DNA from: Pseudomonas sp. PICF141 | GTDB taxonomy: Bacteria; Pseudomonadota; Gammaproteobacteria; Pseudomonadales; Pseudomonadaceae | Direction: 5' to 3' | DNA: 64,000 bases | Assembly: GCF_002286815.1 (NCBI RefSeq) | Contig: NZ_MUNM01000044.1 | Coordinates: forward strand, 62,001 to 126,000 | In this document: positions 11,379 to 19,884 of the stretch, piece after piece | Numbering within the stretch: the stretch's first letter is position 1 | How the letters are laid out: each line of letters starts with the position of its first letter | Program-made: the position numbers and the translations under genes | The notes under the pieces: generated by a model | What the model was told of the DNA's origin: nothing | The model's database searches: none | Seen by the model: only the letters and a program-made list of their open reading frames with translations

Positions 11379-12383
11379 ATGCCGATCCGTCATTGCATCG
11401 TCCACCTGATCGACAAAAAACCCGACGGCACACCCGCAGTTCTTCATGCCCGCGATTCCGAGCTCGCCGAGTCCAGCGCCATCGAGTACATGCTTGCCGA
11501 CCTCAACGAGAGCTACAACGCCAAACAAGGCAAGGCCTGGGGTTTCTTCCATGCCGAGTCCGGGGCGCATCCGTTCAGCGGCTGGCTGAAGGAATACCTC
11601 GACGGCGGCAAGGACTTCACAGCCTTCAGCCGAGTGGCGGTGGAACATCTGCAAAAGCTGATGGAAGAGTCGAACCTCTCTGTGGGCGGCCATGTGCTGT
11701 TTGCGCATTACCAGCAAGGCATGACCGATTACCTGGCCATTGCCCTCTTGCACCACAGTGAAGGCGTGGCGGTGACTGACCAACTGGACGTGACCCCCTC
11801 GCGACACCTGGACCTTGGCCAGTTGCACCTGGCAGCGCGGATCAACGTCTCCGAGTGGCAGAACAATAAGCAGTCCAAGCAGTACATCTCGTTCATCAAA
11901 GGCAAGAATGGCAAAAAGGTTTCGGAGTACTTCCGCGACTTCATCGGCTGTCAGGAAGGCGTCGACGGCCCCGGTGAAACCCGCACATTGCTCAAGGCCT
12001 TCAGTGACTTCGTCGAAAGCGAAGACCTGCCGGATGAGTCTGCGCGCGAGAAGACCAAGACCCTGGTGGATTACGCCAGCAGCCAGGCAAAAATGGGCGA
12101 GCCCATGGGCCTGGAAGAACTGTCCGGGCTGATCGACGAAGAGCGCCCGAAAGCGTTCTACGATCACATCCGCAACAAAGACTACGGCCTGTCGCCCGAG
12201 ATCCCTGCCGATAAGCGTACCCTGAACCAGTTCCGCCGCTTCACCGGCCGCGCCGAGGGCTTGTCCATCAGCTTCGAAGCGCACTTGCTGGGCTCGAAGA
12301 TCGAATACGACGAAGAAGCCGGTACGCTCATCATCAAAGGCCTGCCAACCCAACTGACCGATCAGCTCAAGCGACGCAATTGA
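11379..12383 (+). CDS. ndpA: Nucleoid-associated protein NdpA (YejK family)
   Basis: 37-kDa nucleoid-associated protein of the YejK/NdpA family, found bound to chromosomal DNA; its biochemical role is poorly defined. The 334 residues are full length, beginning [20 protein letters not shown], with typical segments [12 protein letters not shown] and ARINVSEWQ. It is divergent from the HU gene, reinforcing the nucleoid context. A 31-codon remnant of another gene lies 31 bp downstream. Confidence 0.94.
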   Translation: MPIRHCIVHLIDKKPDGTPAVLHARDSELAESSAIEYMLADLNESYNAKQGKAWGFFHAESGAHPFSGWLKEYLDGGKDFTAFSRVAVEHLQKLMEESNLSVGGHVLFAHYQQGMTDYLAIALLHHSEGVAVTDQLDVTPSRHLDLGQLHLAARINVSEWQNNKQSKQYISFIKGKNGKKVSEYFRDFIGCQEGVDGPGETRTLLKAFSDFVESEDLPDESAREKTKTLVDYASSQAKMGEPMGLEELSGLIDEERPKAFYDHIRNKDYGLSPEIPADKRTLNQFRRFTGRAEGLSISFEAHLLGSKIEYDEEAGTLIIKGLPTQLTDQLKRRN

Positions 12384-12414
12384 TGCTCGGCGGTGTATTG
12401 AAGGAAAGGCCTAG

Positions 12415-12510
12415 GAGGCGCTGGGCGGACGCGGAACTCCGCTGATCGATGTGAACGGCACATTGATTCGCGGGTATGACCCGGACAAGGTTCTTGCGGC
12501 GCTGAAGTAA
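12415..12510 (+). pseudogene. C-terminal remnant of a glutaredoxin-like protein
   Basis: Reading the frame that ends at TAA 12508-12510 gives EALGGRGTPLIDVNGTLIRG followed by YDPDKVLAALK. This looks like the C-terminal third of a glutaredoxin/thioredoxin-fold protein: the cis-proline in GTP, then strand, VNG turn, GYDP and the last helix. The frame is closed immediately upstream by TAG at 12412-12414, and no CxxC half precedes it before ndpA. The remaining 31 codons therefore look like the leftover of a deletion that joined this tail to the ndpA region. Confidence 0.65.
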
Positions 12511-12531
12511 CTCTTCAGACCGACACCGCCC

Positions 12532-12625
12532 CTTGTGGGAGCTGGCTTGCCTGCGATAGCGGAGTGTCAGGCAACATCAATATTGCAGGGCTGACCTCAT
12601 CGCAGTTCAAGCCAGCTCCCACAAG
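12532..12625. repeat. REP doublet (TGTGGGAGCTGGCTTGCC family)
   Basis: CTTGTGGGAGCTGGCTTGCC and its complement GCCAGCTCCCACAAG bound a 94-bp element with a less conserved centre. It is a different REP subfamily from the one at 9344. Confidence 0.8.
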
Positions 12626-12658
12626 TTAGTGCATGAACAAAAATTCAATGATTAGCGC

Positions 12659-13594
12659 CTACTGCGCTTCGATGCGAAACCCGAACCGCGGAAAGTGCAC
12701 ATGCACCACGCCGGCCCGCTCGTCTTCACGTCGCAGAATTAATTCTTCACTGCCCGCAAACAATAACTCACCTGCCACCGGATCAACCCCGTAATCGGTC
12801 GCGGCGATTATCACCTGCTGGCCAACCTCGAACCCGTTCGGCTCATCGAACTGCTCATCCGGCAATGCGGCCGGTGTAGCGTTGCGCGCAACTTCAAGCG
12901 CTTCCTCAGAGGTCATCTCGCTGAACGCGCCATGACCAAACCCCATCACCCGGCCAAACCACGCCGACACGGCCGGGTAAGCATCCACCAACGGTGACGT
13001 CACGTGCGTCGCTTTGAGGAACCACAACGAGTGGGCAAGGGCAAAATCGGCAATCGACGGCTCGCCGAACAGGAAGTCCCCCTCCTCGCGCTGAAGCTGC
13101 TGCTCCAGACGCGCCATGATCGTTGGCCACTGATGCCGGGCCTGCTCCGCCGACAACCGTGTGGTGCTGCCACCGCTGAACAAACCGGCGCGATCGGCCA
13201 GGAACCCCTTGATCGCTTCCGGTGACAATTTACCGAAGCGCACCGCCACCGACGCCGGCTGGAACACCAGGCTGACCGCATGTTGGAACACCACCGAATC
13301 AGCCCATGCCGCGAAGGTCGCGGTGATCATTTCCTGACCTTCCGGGAAGAATGCCGGCAAGGCTTTTTCCTGCTCCAGACGACGTGCCATCAGCGCGGTG
13401 TCGCAATAGACATCAGCGCCAATCTGCAACACCGGCGTCTTGCGGTAGCCACCGGTCAGCGCCGTCAGATCGGGTTTCGGCATCACTGGCGAGATGTTCA
13501 CCGAACGCCAGGACAACCCCTTGAAGCCCAGCAGCAAGCGAGCCTTTTCGGCAAAAGGGGACGTCGGGTAATGATGCAGAATCAACTCGGACAT
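12659..13594 (-). CDS. Glutathione S-transferase family protein with extra C-terminal domain
   Basis: The 311 residues from the ATG at 13594 (MSELILHHYPTSPFAEKARL) begin with a thioredoxin-fold GST N-domain (about 1-80: HHYPTSPFAEKARLLLGFKG, then KTPVLQIG). An all-helical GST C-domain follows (about 90-215, with DFLFGEPSIADFALAHSLWF). The last ~90 residues (EPNGFEVGQQVIIAATDYG onward) are rich in short strands and are not part of a normal ~200-residue GST, so the protein is longer than usual. The catalytic residue and substrate cannot be read from the sequence. The longer start at 13660 is rejected because the family begins at the HHYPTS strand. Confidence 0.85.
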   Translation of the reverse strand: MSELILHHYPTSPFAEKARLLLGFKGLSWRSVNISPVMPKPDLTALTGGYRKTPVLQIGADVYCDTALMARRLEQEKALPAFFPEGQEMITATFAAWADSVVFQHAVSLVFQPASVAVRFGKLSPEAIKGFLADRAGLFSGGSTTRLSAEQARHQWPTIMARLEQQLQREEGDFLFGEPSIADFALAHSLWFLKATHVTSPLVDAYPAVSAWFGRVMGFGHGAFSEMTSEEALEVARNATPAALPDEQFDEPNGFEVGQQVIIAATDYGVDPVAGELLFAGSEELILRREDERAGVVHVHFPRFGFRIEAQ

Positions 13595-13682
13595 GCTCGG
13601 TTCCGTCGCTCGGATAAGGAACCCGCAGCTTAGCGCGCAATCCGTACGCGGCCTACCCATCTGCCTGATGGGCCCTTATCAG

Positions 13683-14003
13683 TCAGGTTGATAAGCCCGC
13701 AGCCGCGCTCGCCACCAGACATTCCTTGGCGCTTTTCTTGAGTTTTTTAATCAATCGTTCCTGCCGCAGTGCTTCGCTTTTGTCGCGACAGACTTCGGTG
13801 TACACCAGCGCCACGGCCGGGCTGGACAGGAAGAAACGCGCACCTTTGCCACGTTGATGAATAGCGAAGCGGCGGACGGGATCGTCGCTGATCCCGCAGT
13901 AGAGCGAACCATTGGCCGCGCGAACGAGGTAGACGAACCAGGGTTTGCTGACAGGCAGCGGCGGTTCGGCGGCAGTGACGGAAGATTCGCTTGAGGTGTT
14001 CAC
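13683..14003 (-). CDS. GIY-YIG nuclease-superfamily protein (YhbQ-like)
   Basis: 106 residues from GTG at 14003; a TTG at 14030 is an alternative start. The GIY-YIG fold is recognisable as [20 protein letters not shown] (the YxxYxxxxxxxxYxGx form), then the conserved Arg/His segment [16 protein letters not shown] and ALVYTE, with a basic C-terminal helix (KLKKSAKE). YhbQ-type proteins are small single-domain members whose DNA substrate is uncertain. The N-terminal ~25 residues are Ser/Pro-rich and probably disordered. Confidence 0.85.
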   Translation of the reverse strand: MNTSSESSVTAAEPPLPVSKPWFVYLVRAANGSLYCGISDDPVRRFAIHQRGKGARFFLSSPAVALVYTEVCRDKSEALRQERLIKKLKKSAKECLVASAAAGLST

Positions 14004-14172
14004 GGGACGGTCAAGGCTTGTAGGAAACAAGCCGCGATCTTATCAGCGACTGGCCTGGAATGCCTTTAACTCCTTCAAGGCTTGAGCGCGAACGGCGTTT
14101 CTCACCGCCAGCAGCCTTCATCAACCAAAAAAAGAATATAAAAAATACACTTACTCCTAATTAACCTATAGA

Positions 14173-14190
14173 ACTGTCAATTCTGACAGT
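14173..14190. promoter_or_regulatory. Perfect palindrome upstream of the RHS gene
   Basis: ACTGTCA-ATTC-TGACAGT, 7-bp arms, 72 bp upstream of the RHS start codon. A second, smaller dyad AAAACG/CGTTTT lies near 14221-14238. Either could be an operator. The 14004-14261 gap otherwise contains AT-rich sequence and no gene. Confidence 0.4.
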
Positions 14191-14261
14191 AGGCCAGTAC
14201 TCCCTCCCCTCCTAGCATAGGAAAACGTAAAACCGTTTTATATGTTCAAGGAGAAAACCCA

Positions 14262-17200
14262 ATGACAGGCATGGTAAATACAAGAACCGGGACATTCCAA
14301 ATTGACTTACCTATCGCCTTTATAAATGGCAACTCTGGGCGAGGTCCAGCATTAGATCTGAACATACGCCACCCATCGGTTGGTGGCCTGTCTTGGTGCG
14401 ATTGGGATCTGAGGATCAATCACATCGTATCTTATGAAGGCAGCCCAAAAAAATATGACTTCTTATTAACCAATGGAGAACGCTTCGAAGCCGACACATT
14501 CCCCGTTGAACTGCAAGGCCTGACCGCTACAAAAACCACAATTCAAAACAAGGAGACTATTCAGATAATCTACAAAGACGGCACAAAGGAGATTTACACA
14601 AATTTTCACTCGACTACCGTCAAGAACAAAAAAGCAGCCATTTACGTTTTGACGAAAAAATATACCGACACTGGTGACTCTTTAACTATTGAATGGAAAC
14701 TTGAGGCCGAGGCCATTCAACTACACACCATCAAAGATGACACATATGATCTCCTGCACACGCTTTACGTTCAAAACCATAAACAGGAAGATGCTCCAAC
14801 TCTAAAAATTATAAAATATCCAAACACTACAGATTTAAGTTTTGTCGAATTAAACAGCGCCCAGTGGCGCCTCACCACCAAAGCAATATCAAGCCAAAAA
14901 ACATATATAATTTACAACAAAGAATTTTTAGTATCCGAAATAAACCATCCTGGCGGATTAAAAGAAATCATCAAGTACACCAGCGACAACAAAGTAGAAG
15001 AACACTCTCTAATCACCTTAAACGGTCAACCCACCATTACCACTCAATACACTTACAACACAGAAGAAGGTACAACCACCGCCACTCAGATACATCTAGA
15101 AAAAAACATTTCGACTGTTTACCATTATGACAATCTTGGCCAACAAACAAAGGAAGTTCGCACCCAAGGTCGCTCCATACTCACGACGGAGTCAAAAAAA
15201 AGATTTGATAGCCTATCAAATAAACTGGAATGCGAAACGATCATCACCTACGAACGAGATGATCACTCAAGAACAGAAAGCATAAAAACAAATTATGACG
15301 AGGATGGAAATATTGTCAGAATAGAAAAAGACGGAATCATTACAGATTTAACTTATTACAAAGGCATGAAAACCGAGAACCATACAAAAACCGAGTTTAC
15401 TTATTCAAAGGGAATACTGGCAAGTATAGCAAGAGGTTTAACAATCACCTTCCCACTCACCGAGGCTGCCAGTGACACTTTAGGTATAACACGGAGCATT
15501 GCACAACGAGACATCACTACCCAAACAGCTTTCCTAAGCGACTACGGCCAACATGAATATAACCTCCCAATCCATATAATCTGCCCAGAAAACCCTGATC
15601 TATTCAAGGTTTTCCTGGAATCGGAAAAAACTTATTGCTACGTCAATAACGTGCGCAAAAATTTGAAATGGACATTCTACGGATATACAAAAGTACGCAC
15701 ACCAAAATTACCGCCAGACAAATACGCTATTAAACTCTCACACATCGGCACCATCCACAACCCACTGTCGGATGACGGGATAAAACTGAAATCCTGGGAA
15801 GGAATGATCATTCGAGGCATCGTCTATTACGAGAACAACGACGACCTTTATAGCGGACGTATCAAACGTCAGAGTAAGACGATCATTGACGGCAATGGCA
15901 TTCCATACCCCCTTTCAACCCGCCTCATAGAAATAGAGTACGAACAAGTCAATACAGTTGACCAATACCACACAAGATCAATTACGACCAGCTCCAGCAC
16001 TGAGATAACCGAAGAAGGACTGAGAATAAATTCCAAGCAATCACTATCAACCTTTACAGGCGAATTACTTACCACCGAAGATAATAACTCCACGAAAACA
16101 GATTATAAATATGACATGTACGGACGCTTAACCGAAAAAACGGATTTTGTCGGTCACAGTACATTTAGCAGCACCACAAAATTCACATATATCACATCAG
16201 AAAAAAGCTTCACAGTTACCATGGAAACCCCCTCTGGGGAAAAGTACCGAAATGAGTTCGACAGCTTGGGACGGCCAATAAAAAGCGAATACTACAATTT
16301 GAAATCAGAAAGCTGGTTGCGCCTTTCCAACAACTCATACGATGGCGTCGGTCGTATCGAGCTAACTCAGGAATACGACTATTACCCTGACGGAAGGCAA
16401 TTGCGCTATCAGAGCTGGAAGATCGAATATGATGACTGGGGTAACCAATACAAAGCGCATGCTAATGACGGCTCCGAGCATATTTTCGCCTACGACCCAA
16501 TAAGTCGAAATTCCGCTCACATGATAAAACGGTCATCTTCCTACAGCGGCTATACCAACCATGAGACGGACTCCACAGATGGTGGAAAAAACAATGATGA
16601 GTTCTTTTACGTCAACGGCAATCTTGCTGGATCACGAACCCTTTTCACTGACGTATCAGGCCAGCTATACAAGGAAACCTCATCCTTCTTTCCGACTTAT
16701 CATTATGAATATGATCGATTCCAGCGTTTGACGGGCGTCATTAACAGCGACACTGTGATCACCAATCACTACCCCAAGCACACATCGGCCCCGATTGCAA
16801 TTGCTGCGATGATACACAAGAATGGTGAAGACATTAACAGCCCATACGAAACTTTTGGTAACGGCATCCTGGGCACTAGAAAATTAGATAGCTATGATCG
16901 TGTGGTCAGCACTAACATTGGTGGTCGCAAACAAACCTATAGCTACGACGGTAATACTCAATGGGGAAAAACCAACGACTATGTAAACATACCGACAACA
17001 ATATTACCCATAACCATCAGCTATGATAAAAAAGAGCGAGAATTCACAGAAACCCTACACAAAGAACAATCGACCTTCCATTCGCTAAATGGTTTACTGC
17101 TGCAAACAACTGACGCTTTCGACAATTCAACCTCTTATATATATGACAATTTTGATCTAATAAAAACATGGAGCGAAAAACTCAATAAAACACTAGACTA

Positions 17201-19226
17201 CAGCGAAGACCGCAATCTAAACGTAGAAACAATCACGGACAAAAAAAGCGGAAAACAAATAATAATTTCTTACGAATACGACAATTTAGGGCGGGAGTAC
17301 AGTCGGTCTTTTTCAATCCGCGATCATCTTGACTTTAAAATCGTACGCACATTTGACTCGACCGGGCGTGTAACTAGCGTAGAGAAGTCTACAGGAAAAA
17401 CCATGCTAAGCCAGGAGACCTATACCTATACGTCTGGAGGACAACTTGAGGCTTATTTCTGCAGCGGAACACTCTATCCGAAAGATAAATCGGAAGACTC
17501 CATCACACAACAGACATTCAAATACGACACACGTGGTGGACTTTCCTATTACACAACCTTCTCCACCAACACAACAGCAGTTCGTACTTACCTTCACCCT
17601 GAAACGGATTATTCTCAACTTGATTCAATCCACCTGAAAAACCATGACCAGATGTCCACTGAGTACATTGCGAGTCACGACAACCAAGGTAGACTCTTCA
17701 GGCTCAACAATGATCATCTTGAATACAACCGTGCAGGACAGTTGATCCAGCACCTCGTTGAGGGCAGCAAAGCCTACGTATACACTTATGATTCAATTGG
17801 AAGAGTTGCAGCCTGCACCGGCGCTGAATACACTGACAATTTCTATTATCTAGGAGACTATCAGTATGCTAGGCAGGGATTTTTTTTAGATGAAGGAAAG
17901 TACACCGAACGTACGTCAATTTTATTAAACGAGAGTGACTCATGCGTTCTACAAGAGCAGACCTTGCGTTTTGATACTGGAGCCTCATCTACCACTAATA
18001 GTTTCGAACTCAAGGATGCCGACGGTTCATTGATCGCCAGCTACGATCTTTCCAGCGACGAAATAACCTATTTTTCTTATACACCCTTTGGCCATCGTAA
18101 AGTTGATTACCGATCAAGAAGCTGGCTGGGCTTTAAAGGTCAACCGATCGATCTAGTTAGCGGAAACTACCATCTTGGAAATGGAGTTCGCGTCTATAAT
18201 CCATCAATTCAAGTCTTCCAAACCCCAGATAGCTTAAGCCCTTTCGGCAGTGGCGGCCCACATAGTTACAGTTACTGTAACAATGACCCTATCAACTATT
18301 CCGACCCTAGTGGTTACTCGCCAGTACGTCATTCCTACGAGAACGTAAGTGTGCTCCATCATGCTTATATTGACAGGCCTTATGTACAGAATGTCGTGTG
18401 GGGTGGATTGGGTATCGCCCTCGCACTTGTCACAGGAGGGACATCACTATCCTGGACAGTTGCCGCTGTCGGTCTTGCTATCGTATCAGCGGGCTTGAGT
18501 ATCGCCGCTGAAGCCCTAGAAGACAGTGATAGCCAGCTGTCGACATATTTAGGTTGGGGGTCATTTGCTACAGGATTGGCCAGCGGGGGGGCTGGACTGA
18601 TATCGGCCACCAGAGTAACCGAAGCCACTATTGCAAGAGGAGTGGGTATGCCACCAGGATACATGAGGACAATAAAATTCAACACGGCATCTCGTCATAA
18701 TAATGCGGCAGTACAGTACGAGCTATACAGTGGAGGAAGGCAAGCCAATCGTTTATTGATAGACGCTCATGGGTTCCCACGTTTTGGCAAACATAGATTC
18801 AATTTACCGGCCAACACCGAAATGAGGTTTTATTCGCGCAAGGGGCAACAGGCCAGGGCGAACTATAGATTGTTCCATGCCCAGCTCGCAGGAGAAGGTG
18901 GAACTCATATCCACGCTGCCGGAGCAATGGGCGTGCCTGATTACCTGCTCACAGAGTTCGGTGGAGATACTTTGCTTCGTCTTGGAATCATTCATGATAT
19001 CGCCAACTTAAAAGCAGAGTATGCACAACTTGCCAAAACATACGGCGTGGACATTCTTCGACCTATACAAGGTGAAATTCCGCTCAGTGAGGTAATTGCA
19101 AACCTGCACAATAATGGTATGCGTTATACCTACATTGATGGAAACTTCTGTCGAGGATCTTTCTCCCCCTCATCGCCCTACCTCTTCGTCAAAGCGGGAC
19201 GAAAATTAGGGCTTCACCATTTATAA
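14262..19226 (+). CDS. RHS/YD-repeat protein with RHS-associated core and variable C-terminal domain
   Basis: 1654 residues, with a good AAGGAG site 8 nt before the ATG. The N-terminus (MTGMVNTRTGTFQIDLPIAF) has no signal peptide. YD-type repeats run through the middle (YDMYGRLTEKTD, YDNLGREYSR, YDSIGRVAAC). The RHS-associated core ends with YNPSIQVFQTPDSLSPFGSG and DPSGYSP (residue 1348 onward). After it comes a hydrophobic, glycine-rich segment (about 1374-1440) and a C-terminal domain (about 1465-1654) with LLIDAHG (His1503) and YIDGNFCRGS (Cys1630). In polymorphic toxins the YD repeats form a shell that encloses the toxic C-terminus; here that domain is of unproved function. The gene is visibly AT-rich compared with its neighbours and carries many AAA/ATA codons, suggesting horizontal transfer. 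No VgrG, Tc-toxin partner or same-strand immunity gene is adjacent. Confidence 0.9.
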   Translation: MTGMVNTRTGTFQIDLPIAFINGNSGRGPALDLNIRHPSVGGLSWCDWDLRINHIVSYEGSPKKYDFLLTNGERFEADTFPVELQGLTATKTTIQNKETIQIIYKDGTKEIYTNFHSTTVKNKKAAIYVLTKKYTDTGDSLTIEWKLEAEAIQLHTIKDDTYDLLHTLYVQNHKQEDAPTLKIIKYPNTTDLSFVELNSAQWRLTTKAISSQKTYIIYNKEFLVSEINHPGGLKEIIKYTSDNKVEEHSLITLNGQPTITTQYTYNTEEGTTTATQIHLEKNISTVYHYDNLGQQTKEVRTQGRSILTTESKKRFDSLSNKLECETIITYERDDHSRTESIKTNYDEDGNIVRIEKDGIITDLTYYKGMKTENHTKTEFTYSKGILASIARGLTITFPLTEAASDTLGITRSIAQRDITTQTAFLSDYGQHEYNLPIHIICPENPDLFKVFLESEKTYCYVNNVRKNLKWTFYGYTKVRTPKLPPDKYAIKLSHIGTIHNPLSDDGIKLKSWEGMIIRGIVYYENNDDLYSGRIKRQSKTIIDGNGIPYPLSTRLIEIEYEQVNTVDQYHTRSITTSSSTEITEEGLRINSKQSLSTFTGELLTTEDNNSTKTDYKYDMYGRLTEKTDFVGHSTFSSTTKFTYITSEKSFTVTMETPSGEKYRNEFDSLGRPIKSEYYNLKSESWLRLSNNSYDGVGRIELTQEYDYYPDGRQLRYQSWKIEYDDWGNQYKAHANDGSEHIFAYDPISRNSAHMIKRSSSYSGYTNHETDSTDGGKNNDEFFYVNGNLAGSRTLFTDVSGQLYKETSSFFPTYHYEYDRFQRLTGVINSDTVITNHYPKHTSAPIAIAAMIHKNGEDINSPYETFGNGILGTRKLDSYDRVVSTNIGGRKQTYSYDGNTQWGKTNDYVNIPTTILPITISYDKKEREFTETLHKEQSTFHSLNGLLLQTTDAFDNSTSYIYDNFDLIKTWSEKLNKTLDYSEDRNLNVETITDKKSGKQIIISYEYDNLGREYSRSFSIRDHLDFKIVRTFDSTGRVTSVEKSTGKTMLSQETYTYTSGGQLEAYFCSGTLYPKDKSEDSITQQTFKYDTRGGLSYYTTFSTNTTAVRTYLHPETDYSQLDSIHLKNHDQMSTEYIASHDNQGRLFRLNNDHLEYNRAGQLIQHLVEGSKAYVYTYDSIGRVAACTGAEYTDNFYYLGDYQYARQGFFLDEGKYTERTSILLNESDSCVLQEQTLRFDTGASSTTNSFELKDADGSLIASYDLSSDEITYFSYTPFGHRKVDYRSRSWLGFKGQPIDLVSGNYHLGNGVRVYNPSIQVFQTPDSLSPFGSGGPHSYSYCNNDPINYSDPSGYSPVRHSYENVSVLHHAYIDRPYVQNVVWGGLGIALALVTGGTSLSWTVAAVGLAIVSAGLSIAAEALEDSDSQLSTYLGWGSFATGLASGGAGLISATRVTEATIARGVGMPPGYMRTIKFNTASRHNNAAVQYELYSGGRQANRLLIDAHGFPRFGKHRFNLPANTEMRFYSRKGQQARANYRLFHAQLAGEGGTHIHAAGAMGVPDYLLTEFGGDTLLRLGIIHDIANLKAEYAQLAKTYGVDILRPIQGEIPLSEVIANLHNNGMRYTYIDGNFCRGSFSPSSPYLFVKAGRKLGLHHL

Positions 19227-19242
19227 GCTCTGAGCGTTTCAC

Positions 19243-19290
19243 AAAAAGTCAGGGTACTTTGAGCAATCACAAAGTACCCTGACTTTATCA
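19243..19290. terminator. Bidirectional terminator after the RHS gene
   Basis: AAAGTCAGGGTACTTTG (19245-19261) pairs fully with its complement at 19270-19286 across an 8-nt loop, flanked by an A run and a T run. It separates the RHS gene from the convergent NTF2-like gene. Confidence 0.88.
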
Positions 19291-19299
19291 ACAAAGAAG

Positions 19300-19770
19300 T
19301 TAGCGACTTTCCTGAAACGCCTTCAACCCCTTAAGCACCTGAGTCCGTACGGCATTTTTCACTATCGGCGTCCAGCCCAGCAACAGCCCTTTGAAACCCA
19401 GCGCCTGACGCGACCAACGCCACAGATCAAAGCTGTCGTGATGCTCGCAGATCTTGCCGTCACGAAACACGAAACGCGCCTGGATGTCGTTGACCACGGT
19501 ATTGCCGGTCTGGCTGAACAGGTAGGTCGCCACCCAATGGGCACCGCCGGTGCGTTCATCGCTACGCACATTATCGAAGGTCAGGGAGAAGTCCTTGGCC
19601 CGGGTGGTGAGCATGCGCCACATGTCACCGGCATCGCGCCCACGCAGTTCGCCGAACGCCGGATCGCTGAATACCACATCGTCGGTGTAGCAGGCGCTCA
19701 TGACCTCGGCATCGAGTCGCTGGAAGGCTTGGTAGAACCGGGTGATCAAGGCGTTGTGGGCATCACTCAT
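19300..19770 (-). CDS. Nuclear transport factor 2-like (SnoaL) family protein
   Basis: 156 residues from the ATG at 19770 (MSDAHNALITRFYQAFQRLD). The cone-shaped alpha+beta NTF2 fold is indicated by FYQAFQRLDAEVMSACYTDD, VVFSDPAFGELRGRD, and the C-terminal strands ARFVFRDGKICEHHDSFDLW. The fold serves enzymes such as ketosteroid isomerases and polyketide cyclases as well as non-enzymatic proteins, so no reaction is assigned. GC content is back to chromosomal level. Although it lies next to the RHS gene, it is on the opposite strand behind a terminator and is not a convincing immunity gene. Confidence 0.85.
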   Translation of the reverse strand: MSDAHNALITRFYQAFQRLDAEVMSACYTDDVVFSDPAFGELRGRDAGDMWRMLTTRAKDFSLTFDNVRSDERTGGAHWVATYLFSQTGNTVVNDIQARFVFRDGKICEHHDSFDLWRWSRQALGFKGLLLGWTPIVKNAVRTQVLKGLKAFQESR

Positions 19771-19884
19771 GGGCAGGCTCTCTGGATTGCAATGTTGCTT
19801 CGAAAGATAGCCTGCAACGATAGTCAACAACTGCGCGGAACACTATCGGCATTCGTGGGCCGAATACCGACAGTGCGCAAAACG

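Noticed and set aside
14262..19226. The RHS protein as a Tc-toxin TccC component
   Set aside because: The N-terminus does not resemble TccC and no TcA or TcB gene is adjacent; it is described only as an RHS/YD-repeat protein.
19300..19770. The NTF2-like gene as immunity gene for the RHS protein
   Set aside because: Opposite strand, separated by a strong terminator and with ordinary chromosomal GC content.
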